NCBI RefSeq assembly: GCF_950100655.1
Contig: NZ_CATNLY010000001.1
Location: 186,001 to 250,000, forward strand
Reading direction: 5' to 3'
DNA from: Pleomorphomonas sp. T1.2MG-36
GTDB taxonomy: Bacteria; Pseudomonadota; Alphaproteobacteria; Rhizobiales; Pleomorphomonadaceae
DNA length: 64,000 nucleotides
In this document: piece after piece, positions 32,237-41,218 of the stretch
Numbering within the stretch: the first letter of the stretch is position 1
Layout of the letters: each line of letters begins with the position of its first letter
Program-made: the position numbers and the translations under genes
The notes under the pieces: generated by a model
Seen by the model: only the letters and a program-made list of their open reading frames with translations
Database searches by the model: none
Told to the model about the DNA's origin: nothing

Positions 32237-33394
32237 TCAGCCCGCGAGCGGGCCCACTCCCTGCTGCGGCGAACAGGCAAAGATGGTCGACTTGAGACCG
32301 GTCGCCTTCTCGTAGGCCGCCTTCACGTTTTCCATGAAAGCATCGGCGGCGCCGGCTTCGACAAGGCTCACCGTGCAACCGCCGAAGCCGCCGCCGGTCA
32401 TGCGAGAGCCGAACACACCGGGCTGCTTCTGGGCGATGTCGACCAGCACGTCGACCTCTTCGCATGAGATCTCGTAGTCGTCGCGCATCGAGGCGTGCGA
32501 CTGGTTCATCAACGCGCCGCAACGGGCCAGATTTCCCGCGGCCAGCGCATCGGCCGCTTCAAGCACTCGCTCGTTCTCCGTGACGATGTGGCGGGCACGA
32601 CGATAGGTGACGTCCGAGACCAGCGCCTTGTTCGCTTCGAGGTCGGCGGGCGTCACATCGCGCAGCGCCTTGATCGGTCCGAGCACCGGGGAGAGAAGGC
32701 GGACCGCCTCCTCGCAGGACGCGCGGCGCTTGTTGTATTCGCCCGAGGCCAGTTCATGGTGGACCATCGAGTTGGCGACGACGATGCGGGCCCGCGGATC
32801 GATCGGCACAGGCCGCTTTTCAAGGCTGCGACAGTCGATCATCAACGCATGATCGTGCTGGCCGTTGCAGGAAATGAACTGGTCCATGATGCCGCAGCGC
32901 ATGCCGACGAACTCGTTCTCGGCCTTCTGGCAGAGCTTGGCGAGTTCGACCGTGTCGATAGGCAGCCCGGCAACGGTCAGAAGGCTATAGCCGATCGACA
33001 CCTCGAGCGCTGCCGAGGACGACAGGCCGGAACCGACCGGAACCGACGAGGCGACCAGGATGTCGGCACCCTTGAGCGCCTTTCCGGCGCCAGCCAGCGC
33101 CACGGCCACACCGAACACGTAATCTGTCCAGTCGCGCTTCGGCTGGGGAGCAGGATCGTCCAGATCGAACTCCCGAGTCTCACCAATCTTGGCCGAGTGG
33201 ACACGGAGGATTCTGTCCGGACGAGGCGCAACGGCGGCACGGGTCTCGTATTCCAGCGCCGCCGGCATGATGAAGCCGTCATTGTAGTCGGTATGCTCGC
33301 CGATCAGGTTGACGCGCCCGGGGGCCCTGATGAGAAACGGCTCGCTTCCGAAGATATCCCTGAATCCTGCCTTGAGCTCGTCGACGCTGAACAT
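32237..33394 (-). CDS. galK: Galactokinase
   Basis: A 385-residue GHMP kinase phosphorylating galactose at C1. The galactokinase signature APGRVNLIGEHTDYNDGFIM is near residue 24, the ATP-binding GSGLSSSAALEVSIGY near residue 120, and SRMTGGGFGGCTVSLV near the C-terminus. ATG 33394 with GGGAGG upstream starts the protein; the open frame continues much further but without family sequence. With galT it processes galactose brought in by the adjacent importer. No epimerase (galE) gene is in the window. Confidence 0.95.
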   Translation of the reverse strand: MFSVDELKAGFRDIFGSEPFLIRAPGRVNLIGEHTDYNDGFIMPAALEYETRAAVAPRPDRILRVHSAKIGETREFDLDDPAPQPKRDWTDYVFGVAVALAGAGKALKGADILVASSVPVGSGLSSSAALEVSIGYSLLTVAGLPIDTVELAKLCQKAENEFVGMRCGIMDQFISCNGQHDHALMIDCRSLEKRPVPIDPRARIVVANSMVHHELASGEYNKRRASCEEAVRLLSPVLGPIKALRDVTPADLEANKALVSDVTYRRARHIVTENERVLEAADALAAGNLARCGALMNQSHASMRDDYEISCEEVDVLVDIAQKQPGVFGSRMTGGGFGGCTVSLVEAGAADAFMENVKAAYEKATGLKSTIFACSPQQGVGPLAG

Positions 33395-33630
33395 GTTGGC
33401 TTCTCGCCTCCCGAAGATCACGACCGGCGCCCCTCCGAAACGGTTGCCGGCATGGATGAATGCGCTGTATCGATCGCGCCGCTTCGGGCTCACGCAGCGA
33501 GGCGACACTCCTTTATAGACAGCATAAAACAACCCGGCAAGCACTGGCCGCTTGCGCGCCTTTGCGTACACCCCCGCGATTCCGCTCTCCATGGGGAAAG
33601 CGGACCGGGTGACGGCGAGCTCGATTTTAC

Positions 33631-34587
33631 TTACGGCAAGCCTTGGGTGCGGCCATGTTCGGCCCGGAAGGCCTTGGGGCTGCACCCGGTGTAGCGGCGG
33701 AAGACGCGACTGAAATAGAGCGGGTCTTCGTAGCCGACCTGGGCGGCGATCTGCTTCACCGGGCTCGGCGTCACCAGAAGCAGATGACAGGCGAACTGGA
33801 TCACCTGCTCTTCGCGCCATTTCAGGATCGACCGGCCGAGGGTCTGCGTGAACAGATGGGCCAGGCGCGACGGCGACAGGCAAACCGCCTGGGCGATTTC
33901 CGCCACCGAAAGTGGCCTGTGCAGATTGTCGGTGACGAACTTGCAGGCCATCAGCAGACGCTGATCGAAGTGCCCCGGCGGTGCCGTCGCCCGATCATTC
34001 TTGGCGCAGAGCAGTATCACCCGCTCCAGGAGGTTCATGGCGAGTTCCATGGAAAGCAGATCGGTGTTGGCCGACCAGCTTGCCACTTCCCCGAACAGCG
34101 CTTCCAGCGTTGCCACCAGCGACTTGTCGTCCACCCGCTGCACGAAGAATGCGCCGCGCGCTCCCCGCCAGGACAGCCAGCCGCTCCAGAAGGCGCGGGG
34201 CTGGAAATAGATCCAGCGGTGCCACCATTCCGATGCCCCCGGCGCGCGCCCGTAGTCGTGAATGGCCCCCGGCGGAAACAGCACGAGATCACCCGGCTCC
34301 ACCGTGAAGCGGTTCTCTCCGTCGAAGACTTCGCCGCTGCCCTTGACCGTCAGGTTGATGATCCAGCCGCGCATGCCGTCCGGCCGCTCGATGCGGAAAT
34401 CGAGCGGACCACCCCGTTCGATCGGCGTGATGCCGGCGACGAGACGTGTATCGAAGTGGAAACCGGGGAACAGCGGAGCGACGAAGGGGTCGGCCGTCGT
34501 CTCCCCTCCTGCCTGCAAGAGCGACAAACGGCGAATGACGCTCTCGACCTGAGCCGGTGCGGAAAGGGGGGCGGCAGTATCGTCCAT
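33631..34587 (-). CDS. araC: Arabinose-operon regulator AraC
   Basis: A 318-residue regulator strikingly like enteric AraC along its length: GFHFDTRLVAGITPIERGGP, then NLTVKGSGEVFDGENRFTVE, GDLVLFPPGAIHDYGRAPGA and a C-terminal two-HTH domain (VAEIAQAVCLSPSRLAHLFT, then VGYEDPLYFSRVFRRYTGCS). The N-terminal cupin should bind arabinose. It is divergent from araD-araA and upstream of galK on the same strand, so it may control both sides. An N-terminal extension of about 35 residues precedes the part that aligns with AraC. Confidence 0.88.
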   Translation of the reverse strand: MDDTAAPLSAPAQVESVIRRLSLLQAGGETTADPFVAPLFPGFHFDTRLVAGITPIERGGPLDFRIERPDGMRGWIINLTVKGSGEVFDGENRFTVEPGDLVLFPPGAIHDYGRAPGASEWWHRWIYFQPRAFWSGWLSWRGARGAFFVQRVDDKSLVATLEALFGEVASWSANTDLLSMELAMNLLERVILLCAKNDRATAPPGHFDQRLLMACKFVTDNLHRPLSVAEIAQAVCLSPSRLAHLFTQTLGRSILKWREEQVIQFACHLLLVTPSPVKQIAAQVGYEDPLYFSRVFRRYTGCSPKAFRAEHGRTQGLP

Positions 34588-34950
34588 GTAAAAAGCTGGA
34601 TTAGCCCTTTGGGAAGCAGATGGGGCGCACTATAATCCTCTCAATCAAAATGAGCAATAACAGCGGCTTGAATTCGATCGCCGACAAGGAGGAAGAGGCT
34701 GGACGTTTCGCTTGGAGGGCGAAATTCGTCCGCATCACGGCTGACGCATAAGCGAAACCACGTGGCGTTTCTCGGCGCGTCGTTCGTTCAGTTTTGCCGG
34801 CAAGATGCGAAGCGATAGGATCAGACGCGAACGCAACGGTCCTGCGGCTCGGCGCTTCTGTCGAGACCCGCGCCCATCGTTGGGTTATCTAGCGCTGTTG
34901 GTCGTTACGAGTCGCGGCCGGCAAGTAAATCATGCTGAAGGCAGCCATCC
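34588..34950. promoter_or_regulatory. araC-araD divergent control region
   Basis: A 363-base region without genes that must carry both promoters. The part near araC is AT-richer (34610-34670) with a TATAATCC patch at about 34632. I looked for the AraC half-site pattern TAGCA-N6-TCCATA and saw only weak matches (TAGCCCTTTGGG near 34603), so operators are not assigned. Confidence 0.4.
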
Positions 34951-35652
34951 ATGAAACTCAAGGAACTCCGCGAACAGGTCTGCGAGGCCAATCTGGAACT
35001 CGACCGTCGCAAGATTGTCGTTCACACCTGGGGCAATGTCTCGGGCGTGGACCGCGAGAAGGGCTACATCGTCATCAAGCCGTCGGGCGTCTCCTACGAC
35101 AAGCTGACGCCTGACAAGCTGGTGGTTGTGAACCTTGCCGACGGCAAGGTGCTGGAGGGCGATCTCAATCCCTCCACCGATACCAAGACGCATCTGGTGC
35201 TCTACCGCGCCTTCCCGACCATCGGTGGCGTCACCCACACGCATTCCCCTTACGCCGTTGCCTGGGCGCAGGCGCGCAAGGAAATCCCCTGCTTCGGCAC
35301 CACGCATGCGGACTACTGCCACGGCGCCGTTCCGCTGACGGCTCCGCTTACGGCGGAAGAAGTGACGGCAGACTACGAAGCCAACACCGGCGAGGCCATC
35401 GTCCGCCGTCTCGGCAACGAGAACCCGCTTGCCAAGCCCATGGTGCTCGTGGCCGGCCACGGTCCGTTCACCTGGGGCAAGAATGCTCCCGACTCGGTGC
35501 TCAACGCCGTGTTCCTTGAAGAGATCGCCCGCATCGCCACCACCACCGTGATGCTCGCGCCCAATGCCGCCCCGGTCGAGGAATACGTCTCGGAATACCA
35601 CTACCAGCGCAAGCATGGCCCTGGAGCATGGTACGGCCAGAAGAAGGCCTGA
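34951..35652 (+). CDS. araD: L-ribulose-5-phosphate 4-epimerase
   Basis: A 233-residue class II aldolase-fold enzyme converting L-ribulose-5-phosphate to D-xylulose-5-phosphate, the last step of arabinose catabolism. Zinc and substrate motifs are present: HTWGNVSGVDREKGYIVIKP, then GGVTHTHSPYAVAWAQA (metal His pair), THADYCHGAVPLT and the final YHYQRKHGPGAWYGQ. First gene of the operon controlled by the divergent AraC. Confidence 0.93.
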   Translation: MKLKELREQVCEANLELDRRKIVVHTWGNVSGVDREKGYIVIKPSGVSYDKLTPDKLVVVNLADGKVLEGDLNPSTDTKTHLVLYRAFPTIGGVTHTHSPYAVAWAQARKEIPCFGTTHADYCHGAVPLTAPLTAEEVTADYEANTGEAIVRRLGNENPLAKPMVLVAGHGPFTWGKNAPDSVLNAVFLEEIARIATTTVMLAPNAAPVEEYVSEYHYQRKHGPGAWYGQKKA

Positions 35653-35717
35653 TCATTCCCCCTGTTTCCGGGCACCGGAAACGAGGCAAGGACAACAATT
35701 TTCTAGGAGGCAAGGAA

Positions 35718-37124
35718 ATGTCGCTCAAGGATATCACGCGGAAGCCCAAGATCGGCTTTCTCGGCATCATGCAGGAACTCTACGACAACACGCTGCCGAA
35801 CATCACCAAGCGGCAGGAAGGCTATGCCCGCGAGGTTTCGGCCCGGCTCACCGGCGTTGCCGACGTGCTGTTCCCCAAGGCTGCTCGTTGCCGTGAAGAC
35901 ATTGAGGAAGTGCTGAAGATCTTCGCCGCCGAAGACGTCGACGGCATCATGATCGTCAACCTGACCTATGGTCCGGGCCTGCGCCTCGTCAACGCTTTCC
36001 GTGACGTGTCGCTGCCGCTGTTCCTTGCCAACATTCAGCCCGAGCCGCGCGTCACCAAGGCGTGGAACATGGACGACCTGACCTACAATCAGGGTGTCCA
36101 TGGCGTGCAGGACACGGCCAACTCGCTGATCCACCTCGGCAAGCAGTTCTCTGTCTGGTCGGGCGACTGGAAGGACGACGAGTTCGTCAAGGCCTTCGAC
36201 GTGTTCGCCTCCGCGGCCCACGCCGTCGCCGTGATGAAGGAGACCAAGGTCGCCGTCTTCGGCCGCATGCCTGGCATGGGCGACATCCTGACCGACCCGC
36301 ACACCTTCATGCGCGTCATCGGCCCGCAGGTCGACCATATCGGCATGGGCTCGATCGCCGCCGAGATGGACAAGGTCAACACTCAGGACATCCAGGCCGT
36401 TATCGCCTACTGCAAGGCGAACTTCGACATGGATCCGAAGCTGACCCAGCCGCAGCTTGAGGAAGCCGCCAAGATTCAGGTCGCGATCACCAAGGTGCTC
36501 GAGGCCGGCGGTTATGACGCCTTCTCGCTCTACTTCAACGAGATCGGTCTCGACGGTCGCTTCAAGCAGACCCACATGATGGCCGCCTCGAACCTGATGG
36601 CCGACGGCTACGGCTATGCCGCCGAGGGCGACACCAACTGCGCCTCGCTGATGGTCGCCGCCCGCGCGCTTCAGGCCGATCCCCAGTTCACCGAAATGTA
36701 CGCCATGGACTTCGAGCTCGATGCGGCTCTCCAGAGCCACATGGGTGAAGGCAACTGGAAGGTCGCCCGCAAGGACAAGAAGCCGCGCCTCATCGACCGT
36801 CCGCTCGGCATCGGTGGCCTCGACAATCCGCCGACCGTCCTGTTCCAGGGCGAGCCCGGCCCGGCCACGCTGGTCAGCCTCGTCTCGCTCGGCGCCGACA
36901 AGTACCGCCTCGTCGTGTCGCAGGGTGAAATCCTCGACACCGAGGAACTGCCCACCGTCGAGATGCCCTACTTCTTCTTCAAGCCGGCCACCGGCGTGAA
37001 GGAGTGCCTCAACGGCTGGCTGAAGAACGGCGGCACGCACCACCAGGTCCTGCATCTCGGCGACACCCGCGCCAAGTGGAAGGCCTATTGCGATCTCGTC
37101 GGCATTCAGTACGTCGAGGTCTGA
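35718..37124 (+). CDS. araA: L-arabinose isomerase-family enzyme
   Basis: A 468-residue sugar isomerase converting arabinose to ribulose. The start (KPKIGFLGIMQELYDNTLPN), DVDGIMIVNLTYGPGLRLVN, QEPRVTKAWNMDDLTYNQGV-like block and the C-terminal GGTHHQVLHLGDTRAKWKAY fit the fucose/arabinose isomerase superfamily. It is closer to the divergent isomerase class of non-enteric bacteria than to classical E. coli AraA, by my reading. ATG 35718 with GGAGGCAAGG upstream is the start. A strong terminator follows. No ribulokinase (araB) is in this operon. Confidence 0.8.
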   Translation: MSLKDITRKPKIGFLGIMQELYDNTLPNITKRQEGYAREVSARLTGVADVLFPKAARCREDIEEVLKIFAAEDVDGIMIVNLTYGPGLRLVNAFRDVSLPLFLANIQPEPRVTKAWNMDDLTYNQGVHGVQDTANSLIHLGKQFSVWSGDWKDDEFVKAFDVFASAAHAVAVMKETKVAVFGRMPGMGDILTDPHTFMRVIGPQVDHIGMGSIAAEMDKVNTQDIQAVIAYCKANFDMDPKLTQPQLEEAAKIQVAITKVLEAGGYDAFSLYFNEIGLDGRFKQTHMMAASNLMADGYGYAAEGDTNCASLMVAARALQADPQFTEMYAMDFELDAALQSHMGEGNWKVARKDKKPRLIDRPLGIGGLDNPPTVLFQGEPGPATLVSLVSLGADKYRLVVSQGEILDTEELPTVEMPYFFFKPATGVKECLNGWLKNGGTHHQVLHLGDTRAKWKAYCDLVGIQYVEV

Positions 37125-37152
37125 TCCCCGCTCCTCCCAAGCAAGCGGAACT

Positions 37153-37178
37153 GGGCCGGCGAAAGCCGGCCCTTTTGT
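37153..37178 (+). terminator. Rho-independent terminator after araA
   Basis: GGGCCGGC, loop GAAA, GCCGGCCC, then TTTTGTTT: a canonical terminator closing the araD-araA operon. Confidence 0.88.
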
Positions 37179-37315
37179 TTGGCCCAAAGGCTAGCCGGTG
37201 ATCTCCGTCACCGATGCCGGCCATCGCCAGAATCCATTTGCGCTCGCGTGTCCGAACGGCATTAATCTCCCCCTGAAATTAAAGCCGAAAGGCCAATTAC
37301 TCGGGGAGAGAAGTC

Positions 37316-38302
37316 ATGCAGTACCGCACGTTCGGACGTCTGCCGGTCGAGGTATCCGACATCGGCTTTGGCGCTTGGCAGATCGGCGGCGCCTGGGGCG
37401 AGGTGACGGAGGCCGACGGACGGGCGGCCCTTGAGGCCGCCCTTGAAGCTGGTGTCACCTTCATAGATACGGCCGACGTCTATGGCGACGGCCGATCCGA
37501 GCGCATCATCGCCTCGGTGCTGAAGGAGTGGACGGGCAAGCGCCCCTATGTGGCCACCAAGGCCGGCCGCCGCCTCAATCCACACGTCGCCTCCGGCTAC
37601 ACGCCGGAGAATATCGAGGCCTTCATCGATCGCAGCCTGGTCAATCTCGGCGTCGAGACGCTCGACCTCGTGCAGCTCCACTGTCCGCCGACCGAGGTGC
37701 TCTACACCCCCGCCCTGTTCCACGGGCTGGAGGCAATCAAGGCCAAGGGCAAGATTCGAAACTACGGCGTATCGGTCGAGAAAGTCGAGGAAGCGCTGAA
37801 GGCGATCGAGTACCCCGGCGTCGTCTCGATCCAGATCATCTACAACATCTTCCGCCAGCGGCCGGATCGCCTGTTCTTCGAGGAAGCCAAGAAGCGCGGC
37901 GTCGCCGTCATCGTGCGCGTGCCCCTCGCGTCCGGTCTGCTCTCGGGCAAGATCACGGCCGACACGAAGTTCGCCGCCGACGATCATCGCCTGTTCAACC
38001 GGCATGGCGAAGCTTTCGACGTCGGCGAAACCTTTGGCGGCGTGCCCTTCGAGGTCGGGCTGCAGGCCGTCGAGGAGATTCGGCAGCTGGTTCCGGTTGG
38101 CCAGAGCATGGCCGCCTTTGCGCTGCGCTGGATCCTGATGTCCGACGCCGTCAGCGTCGTCATCCCCGGCGCCCGCAACGCCGCCCAGGCCCGTGGCAAC
38201 GCTGCCGCTTCCGACCTTCGCGCCATACCTGCCGACGTCATGGCGGCGACGCGGGACATCTATGCCCGGCTCGTTGCTCCCCACGTTCACCAGCGTTGGT
38301 AA
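37316..38302 (+). CDS. Aldo/keto reductase
   Basis: A 328-residue NADPH-dependent oxidoreductase barrel. The catalytic tetrad is visible: Asp and Tyr in FIDTADVYGDGRSE, Lys in VATKAGRRLN, His in DLVQLHCPP. The cofactor loop near the C-terminus reads VSVVIPGARNAAQARGN. It lies after the arabinose operon but beyond the terminator with its own start, so it may reduce a sugar aldehyde or be unrelated. The substrate cannot be read from sequence. Confidence 0.87.
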   Translation: MQYRTFGRLPVEVSDIGFGAWQIGGAWGEVTEADGRAALEAALEAGVTFIDTADVYGDGRSERIIASVLKEWTGKRPYVATKAGRRLNPHVASGYTPENIEAFIDRSLVNLGVETLDLVQLHCPPTEVLYTPALFHGLEAIKAKGKIRNYGVSVEKVEEALKAIEYPGVVSIQIIYNIFRQRPDRLFFEEAKKRGVAVIVRVPLASGLLSGKITADTKFAADDHRLFNRHGEAFDVGETFGGVPFEVGLQAVEEIRQLVPVGQSMAAFALRWILMSDAVSVVIPGARNAAQARGNAAASDLRAIPADVMAATRDIYARLVAPHVHQRW

Positions 38303-38480
38303 CGGCTTCGGCGACACTTTGGCTTGCGGCGGAAAGACACGCGATTTCCGCCGCTTGCCTTTGGGTTCCATCGGTTTGGCGATGCCGCACTTAAACGGGC
38401 GATCCTGCACAGAACATCGACCGGACAGGCACCGCCGGGGCTTGACCCAGTGCCGCAGAATCTCTAGACAACTTCGCAAC

Positions 38481-38574
38481 GGAGCTGTGGCCGAGAGGCT
38501 GAAGGCACTGGTTTGCTAAACCGGCGTACGGGCTTAAACCCGTACCGAGGGTTCGAATCCCTCCGGCTCCGCCA
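38481..38574 (+). tRNA. tRNA-Ser (anticodon GCT)
   Basis: Acceptor GGAGCTG (with one G-T pair against CGGCTCC), D-arm GGCCGAGAGGCTGAAGGC, anticodon stem CTGGT/ACCGG with loop TTGCTAA (anticodon GCT), long class II variable arm GTACGGGCTTAAACCCGTAC, T-loop TTCGAAT, and encoded GCCA end. Confidence 0.93.
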
Positions 38575-38746
38575 TAAACACCTGATTTATCGATATTATC
38601 TCGTTCAACTTCGCTCCGGATGCGACTGTTTCCGGCGTTTCTCGGTGTCACGATCGCTTTACGATGCGACGGGCCGAAGCTTTCAGCTTGCTGCTCATTT
38701 GCAATTCGGATGTATTGGCAACAGCGCCCATCGTTCATGAGGTCGA

Positions 38747-39796
38747 TTGTTGACAGCGCCCGCACTTGAGATCGAGTCACTCAGCCGCCGTTTCGGCGAG
38801 ACGGCTGCTGTGTGGAATGTCAGTCTTTCGATCGAGCGAGGAACGCTGGTTTGTCTTGCCGGGCATTCCGGCTGCGGCAAGTCGTCGCTTCTGCGCCTCG
38901 TTGCCGGCGTCGACGTGCCCGACGCGGGCATCATCCGAATCGACGGCGAGGAAGTGGCGGGAGCCAGGCGGTTCGTCGAGCCGGAACGGCGGCGCGTCGG
39001 GTTCGTGTTCCAGGACTACGCGCTGTTTCCTCACCTGACCGTTCAGGAAAACGTCCGGTTCGGCCTGAGGGGCATGACGAAAAACGAAGGCAACCGCCGG
39101 GTGGGAGATATGCTCGACCGCGTCGGGCTTGGTGGCCATGCCGATCGCTACCCGCACGAGCTGTCCGGTGGAGAACAGCAACGGGTAGCCTTGGCGCGGG
39201 CATTGGCACCCTCCCCTCGCCTGATTCTGATGGACGAGCCGTTCTCCAACCTCGATCGCGCGCTTAGGGAAGGCGTCCGGAGCGACACGTTGTCGCTGAT
39301 CCGCGAGCTCGGCATCACCGCGATCATCGTCAGCCATGATCCGGAAGAAGCCTTGTCCTTGGGCGACAGGGTCGTGCTGATGCGGGCCGGCGAGATCGTC
39401 CAAACCGGAACCGCCTACGATCTTTACGATCGGCCGAATGGAACATATGCGGCCAGCTTTTTCGCGGCCTGCAACAACCTGCCCGGTCTCGTCCGCAATG
39501 GAACGATCGAAACGGCGATCGGCGTCCTCCCCCTCCGGGACCGCCTTCCCGATGGCGACCGCGTCGCCGTGCTGGTGCGTCCGTCGGCCATCGAAGTCGT
39601 TCCAGCCTGCGAGGGCGAGCGTCAGGCCTGCGAAGTGATGGCGCGCCAGATGCGGGGCGAGACGGAAGCCCTTTGGATCTCCGTGCCGGGTCTCGAGGCG
39701 CCGCTGGAGATCCGCTCCACGCGCCGACTGCCGGCCGGCGTGCGCCACGTTGCCATTCAGATGGTGCCGGAACAGGCCATGATCTTCAGGGCGTGA
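38747..39796 (+). CDS. fbpC: Ferric iron ABC transporter ATPase (FbpC-like)
   Basis: A 349-residue ABC ATPase with Walker A GHSGCGKSS, Q-loop VFQDYALFPHLT, signature LSGGEQQRVALARALAPS, Walker B LILMDEPFSNLDRALREG, and a C-terminal regulatory beta domain (VAVLVRPSAIEVV). The start is TTG (38747 or 38750) after GAGG. FbpC-type Fe(III) import is inferred from the binding protein and two-domain permease downstream. It is separated from them by 368 bases holding an iron-box-like palindrome, an unusual split of the operon. Confidence 0.8.
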   Translation: MLTAPALEIESLSRRFGETAAVWNVSLSIERGTLVCLAGHSGCGKSSLLRLVAGVDVPDAGIIRIDGEEVAGARRFVEPERRRVGFVFQDYALFPHLTVQENVRFGLRGMTKNEGNRRVGDMLDRVGLGGHADRYPHELSGGEQQRVALARALAPSPRLILMDEPFSNLDRALREGVRSDTLSLIRELGITAIIVSHDPEEALSLGDRVVLMRAGEIVQTGTAYDLYDRPNGTYAASFFAACNNLPGLVRNGTIETAIGVLPLRDRLPDGDRVAVLVRPSAIEVVPACEGERQACEVMARQMRGETEALWISVPGLEAPLEIRSTRRLPAGVRHVAIQMVPEQAMIFRA

Positions 39797-40164
39797 GACG
39801 CGCCGCGATGCCGAATCCGGCAGCACCCGGACGACGCTCCCAGCGGTCCCCGGGCGGTCTTCGCCGATTGGCGAGCTGCCACGCATTCACTCGATATGCC
39901 AATAAAAGCCGCTCTTTGTAATAAGAATAATTCTAATAATATGAGCTGTTTTCTCCTTCTCTCCCTGTCGAGTGAGCTTCAGGCCTAGGTGAGAAGGTTC
40001 CGTTGGCGCGGAAACCCCAGGAAAGGCTCTCATCGTCTGACGATTTGCCCCGTTTGTGAGCGACAGTTCTTGGGTGAATTCGAAAGGGTAGCCTGGATTC
40101 TGAATTTGACTATCATTTGCAAGTATGATTGCCTCCCGGTCGTCTGATATTGGGAGAACCAAAC
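39797..40164. promoter_or_regulatory. Control region with an iron-box-like palindrome at 39921-39940
   Basis: ATAAGAATAATTCTAATAAT contains the palindrome AGAATAATTCT in an AT-rich island and resembles the iron-control elements bound by Irr in Rhizobiales (AT-rich, TTAGAA/TTCTAA arms). It lies about 225 bases upstream of the ferric-binding protein. The remaining bases show no gene. Confidence 0.5.
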
Positions 40165-41175
40165 ATGCGACAGATGCTCCTCGGCCTGACGGCGCTCGCC
40201 ACCTTCGCAGCAGCCGGTCAAGCTGCCGCCGACGTCAACATTTACACGACGCGCGAACCGGGGTTGATCCAGCCGCTCATCGACAGCTTCAGCAAGACCA
40301 CGGGCGTCACCGTCAACACCGTCTTTCTGAAGGACGGCCTCGCCGAACGCGTCGCCACCGAAGGCGAGAGTTCGCCGGCAGACATCCTGATGGCCGTCGA
40401 TGCCGGCAATCTTGTCGACCTCGTCGACAAGGGCGTAACCCAGCCGATCGATTCTCAGGTCCTCAAGGACGCGGTGCCGGCCCAGCTCCGCGACGAGAAC
40501 GATCACTGGTTCGGCCTCTCCTACCGCGCTCGCGTCATTTACGCGGCCAAGGATATCGACATCTCGACCTTCAATTACGAGGACCTGTCCGACCCCAAGT
40601 GGAAGGGCAAGGTGTGCATCCGGTCTGGCCAGCACCCCTACAACACCGCCCTGTTTGCCAGCCATATCGTCCATTACGGCGCCGAGGCCACCGAAACCTG
40701 GCTCACCGGTCTCAAGGCCAATCTCGCCCGCAAGGCGGCTGGTGGCGACCGCGACGGCGCCCGTGATATCCTCGGCGGCATCTGCGACATCGCCGTTGCC
40801 AACTCCTACTACGTCGGCCTGATGCGGTCGGGCAAAGGCGGGGAAGAGCAGGTGCAGTGGGGCGAGGCGATCAAGGTGATCCTGCCGACCTTCCGTGACG
40901 GTGGCACGCAGGTGAACATCTCGGGCGCCGCCGTCGCCAAGCATGCTCCCAACAAGGAAGAGGCCGTGAAGTTCCTGGAGTATCTCGTCTCCGACGAAGC
41001 ACAGGAAATCTATGCCAAGGCCAACTACGAGTACCCCGTGAAGGCCGGCGTGGCGGCCGACCCGATCGTCGCCTCCTTCGGCGAGCTGGTTGTCGACAAG
41101 ACGCCGCTGAGCGAGATCGTCAAGCATCGCAAGACGGCCAGTGAGCTGGTCGACAAGGTCGGCTTCGACAGCTGA
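40165..41175 (+). CDS. fbpA: Ferric iron-binding periplasmic protein (FbpA/FutA-like)
   Basis: A 336-residue protein with a signal peptide (LLGLTALATFAAAGQAAA). The mature start DVNIYTTREPGLIQPLIDSF, KDGLAERVATEGESSPADIL, and the paired tyrosines in IAVANSYYVGLM (iron ligands in this class) define the family, together with WGEAIKVILPTF. It delivers Fe(III) to the permease. The ATG at 40165 has TGGGAG upstream. Confidence 0.88.
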   Translation: MRQMLLGLTALATFAAAGQAAADVNIYTTREPGLIQPLIDSFSKTTGVTVNTVFLKDGLAERVATEGESSPADILMAVDAGNLVDLVDKGVTQPIDSQVLKDAVPAQLRDENDHWFGLSYRARVIYAAKDIDISTFNYEDLSDPKWKGKVCIRSGQHPYNTALFASHIVHYGAEATETWLTGLKANLARKAAGGDRDGARDILGGICDIAVANSYYVGLMRSGKGGEEQVQWGEAIKVILPTFRDGGTQVNISGAAVAKHAPNKEEAVKFLEYLVSDEAQEIYAKANYEYPVKAGVAADPIVASFGELVVDKTPLSEIVKHRKTASELVDKVGFDS

Positions 41176-41218
41176 TTGGAGCGGGCGGGACGCATATGCG
41201 TTCCGCCCTTCCCCGCAA

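Noticed and set aside
35703..37187. Long minus-strand frame opposite araA
   Set aside because: Antisense composition only; araA has complete family motifs.
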